From Lutibacter sp. (GTDB lineage: Bacteria > Bacteroidota > Bacteroidia > Flavobacteriales > Flavobacteriaceae), in assembly GCA_004195315.1 (NCBI GenBank), contig SDWL01000141.1, forward strand, positions 1-5,827: a DNA stretch of 5,827 bases, in the 5' to 3' direction. Below are positions 1-4,678 of the stretch, in pieces; position 1 is the first letter of the stretch, and the number at the start of each line of letters is the position of its first letter. The position numbers were made by a program, and so were the translations under genes. The notes beneath the pieces are model-generated. The model did not search any database. It saw only the letters and a list, made by a program, of their open reading frames with translations, and was not told where the DNA came from.

Positions 1-19
1 AGATGTGTATAAGAGACAG
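1..19 (+). other. Tn5 mosaic end (sequencing adapter), not genomic
   Basis: The first 19 bases, AGATGTGTATAAGAGACAG, are identical to the hyperactive Tn5 mosaic end that tagmentation (Nextera-type) library kits attach to every fragment. It lies exactly at the window edge, with no transposase gene or second end nearby. It is therefore untrimmed library adapter at a contig end and not an insertion in the organism. Genomic sequence starts at about base 20, and any gene crossing that point is cut artificially. Confidence 0.96.
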
Positions 20-20
20 G

Positions 21-65
21 ATTAATAGAGAACAGCAGCTGTTACCGCTAAAAAATAAGATTTAA
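21..65 (+). CDS. Possible C-terminal tail of an upstream gene (partial)
   Basis: One plus-strand frame is open from the first genomic bases to a TAA at 63-65 and reads INREQQLLPLKNKI. The other two frames hit stops at 23-28. The tail is polar and plausible as the end of a protein, and the stop lies 4 bases before the ATG of the TauE/SafE gene, which would suit an operon. Fourteen codons are too few to name a family or to exclude chance. The adapter at 1-19 hides the rest. Confidence 0.3.
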   Translation: MNREQQLLPLKNKI

Positions 66-69
66 ACAG

Positions 70-453
70 ATGAAAATGACATTAACAACAATTATTACTT
101 TAATTATTATTGGTTTATTAGCAGGATTATTAAGTGGTTTGGTTGGTGTTGGTGGTGGAATTATTATGGTGCCACTTTTTATTATTTTTTTAGGATTAAC
201 GCAACACAATGCTCAAGGATTAAGTTTAGCTGTTATGCTTCCACCTGTTACATTTTTAGCCGTTTACAATTATCACACTGCTGGTGATGGTGGTAATATA
301 GATTGGAAAGTTGCATTAATCGTTTCCGCATTATTTATTGTTGGTGGTTTTATTGGTTCAAAAATAGCCCTTCAAATTGACCAGAGAATGTTAAAACGAA
401 TTTTTGGAGTTATGATGTTGATTGTAGCAATTAAATTAATTTTTACAAAATAA
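70..453 (+). CDS. Half-length TauE/SafE-family membrane protein
   Basis: This is a 127-residue, very hydrophobic inner-membrane protein of the TauE/SafE (sulfite exporter/DUF81) family. The signature is a first helix (about residues 5-22) running into GLVGVGGGIIMVP at 23-35. Further membrane segments lie at about 50-66, 80-97 (with a GG/G-rich face) and 108-125. Classical members have about 250 residues built from two such halves; this protein is one half with a clean stop, so it may work as a dimer (inference). The family is linked to export or uptake of sulfite, sulfonates and other small organic anions, but the substrate here cannot be told. An in-frame stop at 49-51 precedes the ATG at 70, and a second ATG at 76 is an alternative start. 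There is no Shine-Dalgarno sequence, which is usual in Bacteroidota. The next gene follows after 44 bases on the same strand. Confidence 0.85.
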   Translation: MKMTLTTIITLIIIGLLAGLLSGLVGVGGGIIMVPLFIIFLGLTQHNAQGLSLAVMLPPVTFLAVYNYHTAGDGGNIDWKVALIVSALFIVGGFIGSKIALQIDQRMLKRIFGVMMLIVAIKLIFTK

Positions 454-497
454 TACCTTAAAATTTTTCAATATTTTACGAATCTTAAAAATACTAA

Positions 498-1412
498 ATG
501 AATTTTACAAACCCTTTAGTGTACGGAGTACCTTTATTCTTAGCTCTTATATTGCTTGAATATACTTATAGTAAAAGTCATCATAATAAAAAACTTTATA
601 ATTTAAAAGATTTAGGTGCAAGTCTTTTCATGGGTGTAGGCTCTGCCATAATTGCTCCACTAATTAAAACTATTTCTGCTATTGTTATATTCAATTTTAT
701 TTTTGAAATATTCAACCCTGAAATCAACGGTATTAGAACAAATATTATGGGTTGGGAATCTTTCGGTTATGCATGGTATATTTGGATATCCTGTCAATTA
801 TTAGATGATTTTACTTATTATTGGTTTCATAGACAAAACCATATGGTTCGGTTTTTATGGGCAGCTCATATTGTTCATCATTCATCCAATAATTATAATT
901 TAGGTACTGGGGTTAGAAATGGTTGGTTTACAATTTTATATAAACCTTTATTTTATATGTGGATACCTGCATTAGGTTTTAGACCTGAAATGGTAGTTAT
1001 GTGTTTAGGTATAGAAGCTTTATGGCAATTTCAATTACACACAAAATATGTTCCCAAAATGGGTTTTATTGAAAAAATATTTAATACACACACTATGCAC
1101 CAAGTACATCATGCTAGAAATATAGAATATATGGATAAAAATCACGGAGGTTTTTTGAATATATTTGATAAAATATTTGGATCTTGGAAAGAATTGGATA
1201 AAACTATAAATATAGAGTATGGTGTTACTCACGCGCCCGACTCATACAATCCATGGATAATACTAACTCATGAATATAAAGATATTTGGAATGACACTAA
1301 GAAATCTAAAAATTGGTATCATAAATTTATGTATACTTTCGGCCCTCCAGGCTGGAGTCATGATAATAGCACGCAAACAGTAAAACAAATGCAGTTAGAA
1401 TTGAAAAAATAG
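498..1412 (+). CDS. Sterol desaturase / fatty acid hydroxylase superfamily protein
   Basis: This is a 304-residue integral membrane di-iron oxygenase. Hydrophobic segments lie at about 8-20, 42-70, 91-108 and 145-175. The metal-binding histidine boxes are in family order: H111-RQN-H115 (HxxxH), H124-IV-H127-H128 (HxxHH) and H201-QV-H204-H205 (HxxHH). There are also H181 in WQFQLHT and H216 in DKNHGG, a motif followed by FDKIFGSW that resembles the D-N-G...WDR-FGT stretch of the alkylglycerol monooxygenase-like branch. The full ligand set is present, so it should be active. The family uses O2 and electrons to hydroxylate or desaturate lipid substrates at the membrane. The substrate here (fatty acid, ether lipid, carotenoid or sterol-like) cannot be read from sequence. 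A C-terminal tail with FGPPGWSHDNST follows the catalytic part. The start is the ATG at 498, with no evident ribosome binding site. The DUF1456 gene begins 12 bases after the stop. Confidence 0.92.
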   Translation: MNFTNPLVYGVPLFLALILLEYTYSKSHHNKKLYNLKDLGASLFMGVGSAIIAPLIKTISAIVIFNFIFEIFNPEINGIRTNIMGWESFGYAWYIWISCQLLDDFTYYWFHRQNHMVRFLWAAHIVHHSSNNYNLGTGVRNGWFTILYKPLFYMWIPALGFRPEMVVMCLGIEALWQFQLHTKYVPKMGFIEKIFNTHTMHQVHHARNIEYMDKNHGGFLNIFDKIFGSWKELDKTINIEYGVTHAPDSYNPWIILTHEYKDIWNDTKKSKNWYHKFMYTFGPPGWSHDNSTQTVKQMQLELKK

Positions 1413-1420
1413 TATCTTTG
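1413..1420 (+). promoter_or_regulatory. Bacteroidota -7 promoter box before the DUF1456 gene
   Basis: TATCTTTG matches the Bacteroidota primary-sigma -7 consensus TAnnTTTG exactly and begins directly after the stop codon of the preceding gene. The ATG follows only 4 bases after the box, so transcription would start at or next to the start codon, giving a leaderless or nearly leaderless mRNA. No TTG lies 17-23 bases upstream; the nearest candidate is ATG at 1389-1391, which has one mismatch. Only half of the promoter is therefore well supported. Confidence 0.5.
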
Positions 1421-1424
1421 TCGT

Positions 1425-1691
1425 ATGGGATTAACAAATAATGATGTTTTAAAAAAATTACGTGTAGCACTAAAATTACGTGATGATGATTTTGTAAAAA
1501 TTTGTGCTTTGGTAGACTTTAAAATTACTAAAAGTGAATTAAATGCTTTGTTTAGAAAAGAAGATCACGAAAAATATATGGAATGTGGTGATCAATTTTT
1601 ACGAAATTTTTTAAACGGACTTGTTATACATTTAAGAGGTCCAATGCCTAAAAAAGACGAAAAGACGCTTCCTTCTAAAAAACAAACTTAG
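1425..1691 (+). CDS. DUF1456 (YehS-like) family protein, single domain
   Basis: This is a small soluble protein of 88 residues. Residues 3-72 form one DUF1456 unit: NNDVLKKLRVALKLRDDD at the start, KSELNALFRKEDHEKYMECGD in the middle and FLNGLVIHLRG at the end. E. coli YehS carries two such units in about 156 residues; one unit plus a short lysine-rich tail (KKDEKTLPSKKQT) is seen here. The function of the family is unknown. The LRxAL and FLNGL pattern is helical, but no catalytic motif is visible. The start ATG at 1425 is the first in frame and sits just after a -7 promoter box, so the gene may be transcribed on its own as well as from upstream. Its last 17 bases overlap the end of the convergent nitronate monooxygenase gene, and its final codons form one arm of an inverted repeat. 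Confidence 0.87.
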   Translation: MGLTNNDVLKKLRVALKLRDDDFVKICALVDFKITKSELNALFRKEDHEKYMECGDQFLRNFLNGLVIHLRGPMPKKDEKTLPSKKQT

Positions 1692-1697
1692 AAGGAA
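1669..1697. terminator. Candidate bidirectional terminator inside overlapping gene ends
   Basis: TTCCTTCTAA (1669-1678) and TTAGAAGGAA (1688-1697) are a perfect 10-bp inverted repeat around a 9-base A-rich loop. It spans the 3' ends of two convergent genes and contains the DUF1456 stop codon. On the minus strand the stem is followed, after a few bases, by T-rich runs (CTTTTCGTCTTTTTT). On the plus strand the downstream bases are only moderately T-rich. The stem is GC-poor, so termination strength is uncertain, but a symmetric hairpin exactly where two transcripts meet is the expected layout. Confidence 0.5.
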
Positions 1698-2625
1698 ATG
1701 AAGAACTTATTTGGTTAATTTCATTTACAATTTCTTGTACTATTTCTGCTGCCGGTTTTATATCATGAATAAGCCCTGCAATTTGACCTATTTCTAATTC
1801 TCCATTTTCTAAATCACCTTCAAACATTCCTTTTTTTGCTCTTGCCCTGCCTAACTTTTCTTTTAATTGTTCAACTGTTGCTTTTTGTTGATACAATTCT
1901 TCTAATTCAGCAAAAAACTGATTTCTAATTAAACGAACTGGTGCTAATTCTTTTAATGTTAAATGAGTGTCACCATCTTCAGTTTTTACAACTTCATTTT
2001 TAAAATTTATATGCGCTGAAGATTCATTACTTGCTACAAATCTACTTCCAATTTGAACACCATCAGCTCCTAGAACCATTGCTGCCAACATTCCTCTTCC
2101 TGTTGCAATTCCACCAGCTGCAATCACTGGAATTTTTAATTTTTCTTTTACCATAGGAATCAAGGTAAAAGTAGTAGTCTCTTCTCTACCATTATGACCA
2201 CCAGCTTCAAAACCTTCAGCAACAACAGCATCAACACCCGCTAATTCTGATTTTAGAGCAAATTTTACACTGCTCACCACATGAACAACTGTAATTCCTT
2301 TTCCTTTCAAAAAATCTGTCCAAGTTTTAGGGTTTCCTGCCGAAGTAAAAACAATTTTCACACCTTCATCAATAATTATTTGCATAATTTCTTGAATATT
2401 TGGATATAACATTGGTACGTTAACACCAAAAGGTTTATTAGTTGCTTTCTTACATTTTTGAATATGCTCTCGTAATACTTCCGGATACATAGATCCTGCA
2501 CCAATTAAACCTAAACCTCCTGCATTACTAACTGCCGAAGCTAATTTCCACCCGCTATTCCAAACCATCCCCGCTTGTATAATTGGAAATTGTATTTTAA
2601 AAAGTTCTGTAATTCTATTTCCCAT
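1675..2625 (-). CDS. Nitronate monooxygenase / FabK-like flavoenzyme
   Basis: This is a 316-residue cytoplasmic FMN-dependent TIM-barrel enzyme of the 2-nitropropane dioxygenase/nitronate monooxygenase family, at full usual length. Visible motifs are the N-terminal PIIQAGM (14-20), AGGLGLIGAGS (35-45), VNVPML (69-73), VVAEGFEAGGHNG (134-146) with the usual catalytic His at 144, the phosphate-binding PVIAAGGIATG (166-176), and GADGVQIGSRFVAS (186-199). The C-terminal EIGQIAGLIHDIKPAAEIV resembles FabK enoyl-ACP reductases, which share this fold. Two activities are possible: oxidation of alkyl nitronates such as propionate-3-nitronate (detoxification), or NAD(P)H-dependent enoyl reduction in fatty acid synthesis. 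The sequence does not decide between them. The ATG at 2625 lies one base after the stop of the protease gene, so the two are almost certainly co-transcribed and perhaps translationally coupled. The last codons lie in the inverted repeat shared with the DUF1456 gene. Confidence 0.9.
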   Translation of the reverse strand: MGNRITELFKIQFPIIQAGMVWNSGWKLASAVSNAGGLGLIGAGSMYPEVLREHIQKCKKATNKPFGVNVPMLYPNIQEIMQIIIDEGVKIVFTSAGNPKTWTDFLKGKGITVVHVVSSVKFALKSELAGVDAVVAEGFEAGGHNGREETTTFTLIPMVKEKLKIPVIAAGGIATGRGMLAAMVLGADGVQIGSRFVASNESSAHINFKNEVVKTEDGDTHLTLKELAPVRLIRNQFFAELEELYQQKATVEQLKEKLGRARAKKGMFEGDLENGELEIGQIAGLIHDIKPAAEIVQEIVNEINQISSSFPSKFVF

Positions 2626-2626
2626 T

Positions 2627-4255
2627 TTAATTTTTAAATAATTTGATAGTTTTTAAAGTATCATTATATTTAACTTGAACCATGTACAATCCTTTTGATA
2701 AAAATGAAATACTGGTTGTTGGATTACTATCATTTACAAGGCTTTCTAAAACATTCTGTCCTAATAAATTAAAAACTGTAACTTCTATTTCATCAATATC
2801 CTTAGGGAATATAAAATTAATAATATTTTTTGCTGGGTTTGGGAACAATGAGACTTCTGTAATTATAATTTCTTCATCTTCAGCATTTAACAAATCAAAT
2901 ATTGAATTAAAATTTGGAATTCCATAACCTTCTTGTACTGTAGGGTTTGTATATAAATGTGCTGATTCTTTTATCAATTGTGTGATTTCTACATTTGTTT
3001 TTTTTGGGAAAGCTTGCCATAAACAAGTAATTACGCCTGTTAAAACAGGTGATGAAAATGATGTTCCATTTGATGTTACAATATTTCCCACTGAATTTAT
3101 AATATAAACATTCTCTCCTTGCGCACAAACATCAGGTTTTATTCTACCATCAGAAGTTGGGCCAAAAGAACTAAAAATAGCAATTTCACCTATAGCATTT
3201 ACAGCTCCAATACTTAAAACTGAAGCCGCATCAGCTGGAGCACTAATATAATGCCAAGGATAAACGCCTTCATTTCCTGCAGAATTTACAACAATCATTC
3301 CACGTGAAAAAGCAATTTCAGCTCCTCTAGAAATAAATGTTGTTTGTCCATTCATATCAGCATATTCATAATTGTAATTTGGGTTATCAAAAGTTGTGTA
3401 ACCTAATGATGTGTTTATAACATCTACACCTAAACTGTCTGCCCTTTCAGCTGCTTCAACCCATAAGCTTTCTTCTAAAGGTGTTTCGTTGTTAACATCT
3501 TCCGAAATAAATAAATAGAACTTAGCATCGGGTGCAGTACCCACAAATTCATTTTCAACATAACCCGCTATAGTTGATAAAACGGCCATTCCATGATAAT
3601 GTCCTATATAAAAATCAGTATTTCTATTTACAAAATCGTATCCTCCCAAAATTTGATTGTTATCTCTAATTCGTTGAAAGGCTGAAAACGTATTTACATT
3701 TGAAAACCCAGCGTCAATAATGGCGATTTGCATTCCTTCACCCGTAAAATTATTTTGATGCAACACTTGTCCATTCAACATTTCAATTTGATTTGCTGCA
3801 TTACCATAATTAAATTCAGTTGTAAAATCTAATTTATTATTAATCTTTGATACTTTTTGTTTTATAGCTTTTCTACCAACAACATTCAACGATTTATTAG
3901 CATATTCAACTTGTTCAACAAAATTTAAACTTAACAAATTATTTATATCGGTTTGTGTTCCTTGCACGTGTATAGCATTTAACCATTTAGACCTAGCTTT
4001 TATAGTAATACCTATTGTATTATTAACTTGAAGCACATAAGATGCTTCAATAGGTATATCTTTATAATCTAATGAAATATTATAACGTATTCGCCTATCT
4101 AATGCTCTTTGAGTAAGCATTTTTAAAGGTGTAGCAATAAAAGTCGTTTCACTTGGTTTATCCTTAAAGAAAATCCAAGCATCCTCAATATCAACTTGAG
4201 CAAACAAGTTAACAAAAGAAAAAATCAATAGCAGTGTTAATAGTTTTATTTTCAC
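2627..4255 (-). CDS. Secreted S8 (subtilisin-like) serine protease with T9SS sorting domain
   Basis: This is a 542-residue exported protease. Residues 1-19 are a Sec signal peptide (Lys-rich start, Leu-rich core, ending in LFAQ). About 22-165 is a pro-region; its part at 75-125 looks like an inhibitor-type propeptide. The peptidase S8 domain at about 170-455 has a complete catalytic set: D181 in IAIIDAGF, H221 in HYHGMAV, oxyanion-hole N328 in NSAGNEG, and S399 in NGTSFSSP. Residues about 467-542 are a T9SS type A sorting domain (SLFPNPAKN, then VTVFNLLGQNV, GLYMVQV, ending KLFKN), so the enzyme should cross the outer membrane by T9SS and be released or anchored at the surface. The substrate is unknown. 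The start is GTG at 4255: no ATG, GTG or TTG occurs in frame between it and the upstream stop, and it gives an ideal signal peptide. The DAGF context of the Asp differs from the common D-T/S-G. It is the first gene of a likely operon with the flavoenzyme. Confidence 0.94.
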   Translation of the reverse strand: MKIKLLTLLLIFSFVNLFAQVDIEDAWIFFKDKPSETTFIATPLKMLTQRALDRRIRYNISLDYKDIPIEASYVLQVNNTIGITIKARSKWLNAIHVQGTQTDINNLLSLNFVEQVEYANKSLNVVGRKAIKQKVSKINNKLDFTTEFNYGNAANQIEMLNGQVLHQNNFTGEGMQIAIIDAGFSNVNTFSAFQRIRDNNQILGGYDFVNRNTDFYIGHYHGMAVLSTIAGYVENEFVGTAPDAKFYLFISEDVNNETPLEESLWVEAAERADSLGVDVINTSLGYTTFDNPNYNYEYADMNGQTTFISRGAEIAFSRGMIVVNSAGNEGVYPWHYISAPADAASVLSIGAVNAIGEIAIFSSFGPTSDGRIKPDVCAQGENVYIINSVGNIVTSNGTSFSSPVLTGVITCLWQAFPKKTNVEITQLIKESAHLYTNPTVQEGYGIPNFNSIFDLLNAEDEEIIITEVSLFPNPAKNIINFIFPKDIDEIEVTVFNLLGQNVLESLVNDSNPTTSISFLSKGLYMVQVKYNDTLKTIKLFKN

Positions 4256-4281
4256 AATAGTTGATTTTGCAATTTCAATTT

Positions 4282-4314
4282 CAAAATTAACACTTTTTAT
4301 TGAAAAGATTCCAA
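4282..4314 (-). promoter_or_regulatory. Candidate Bacteroidota promoter for the protease operon
   Basis: On the minus strand TTG (4314-4312) is followed after 22 bases by TAATTTTG (4289-4282), matching the Bacteroidota pattern TTG-N(17-23)-TAnnTTTG. The box ends 26 bases before the GTG start of the protease gene, giving a short 5' leader of about 20 bases. Such boxes are not rare in AT-rich DNA; its position directly before the first gene of the operon is what supports it. Confidence 0.5.
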
Positions 4315-4550
4315 TTAATTATAAGAATACTAACAAGAACCAAAGATGTTTATAAAATCTACAGACCTAAATTTACGCAAGAATATTGAACATAACTTGT
4401 AGAAATAATTACACACTGACTAATTAAATTTAAGTTTTTAAACACTCTTGCTTTCATTTTATTAGTTATAATCCTTTTCTTTTACCGATGCTTTAAAATA
4501 CTGGAAGGCTGATAATTTTAGTCATCTCATCTGAAATAATGCCACTGGCT

Positions 4551-4578
4551 AAAACAATATCAAAATTGATACTGTTTT
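4551..4578. repeat. Imperfect inverted repeat in the intergenic region
   Basis: AAAACAATATCAA (4551-4563) and TTGATACTGTTTT (4566-4578) are inverted copies with one mismatch in 13. The central bases would form the loop. On the minus strand a run of T (CTTTTTT) comes before the stem, not after it, so it is a poor terminator for the surface-protein gene. It could be a weak plus-strand structure, a protein-binding site or chance in AT-rich DNA. Confidence 0.35.
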
Positions 4579-4623
4579 AAAAAAGTATGGAAAGTAAAAT
4601 AGCAGTAATTTTAAATTACAAAT

Positions 4624-4659
4624 AAAAAAAGCGATAGGTATGTATACCTATCGCTTTTT
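4624..4659 (-). terminator. Intrinsic terminator of the surface-protein gene
   Basis: AAAAAGCGATAGGTA (4626-4640) and TACCTATCGCTTTTT (4645-4659) are perfect 15-bp inverted arms around the 4-base loop TGTA. The arm begins 19 bases past the stop codon of the minus-strand gene. Read on the minus strand, the stem ends in seven T (4630-4624), the classic rho-independent form. The stem is also flanked by T on the plus strand, but no plus-strand gene leads into it. Confidence 0.9.
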
Positions 4660-4678
4660 AGTTTTAGTTAGCTTATAA

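Larger units (their letters stand above)
4256..4625. other. Intergenic region between protease and surface-protein genes
   Basis: No convincing intact gene lies in this AT-rich stretch on either strand. It lies upstream of the protease gene and downstream of the surface-protein gene, both on the minus strand. It holds the candidate promoter at 4282-4314, an imperfect inverted repeat at 4551-4578, and a minus-strand frame open from 4576 to 4469 with a single TAA at 4493-4495, which might be a decayed gene end. No tRNA, riboswitch or direct-repeat array was seen. Confidence 0.6.

Noticed and set aside
1..65. A real transposon end or insertion at the left edge
   Set aside because: The match is to the engineered Tn5 mosaic end, sits exactly at base 1, and has no target duplication or transposase, so a library adapter explains it fully.
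1035..1232. A 65-codon minus-strand open frame
   Set aside because: It lies wholly antisense to the well-supported desaturase-like gene, has no family signature, and reflects AT-rich codon shadowing.
70..1691. A dedicated three-gene pathway (transporter, hydroxylase, DUF1456)
   Set aside because: The genes share strand and close spacing, but no functional link can be shown, and the -7 box before DUF1456 suggests separate transcription.
2682..2927. An 81-codon plus-strand open frame
   Set aside because: It is antisense to the T9SS sorting domain of the protease, with a low-complexity Ser/Ile-rich translation and no recognisable domain.
2907..3128. A 73-codon minus-strand open frame
   Set aside because: It is a shifted frame inside the S8 peptidase domain; the real frame carries the catalytic Ser motif without interruption.
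4359..4457. A 32-codon minus-strand small ORF starting MKARVFKNLN
   Set aside because: It has no promoter box, no ribosome binding site and no recognisable feature; this length is expected by chance in AT-rich intergenic DNA.
4256..4678. A hidden RNA gene, riboswitch or CRISPR array in the long gap
   Set aside because: No cloverleaf, no regularly spaced repeats and no conserved aptamer-like structure were seen; only the terminator, one imperfect hairpin and a promoter candidate stand out.
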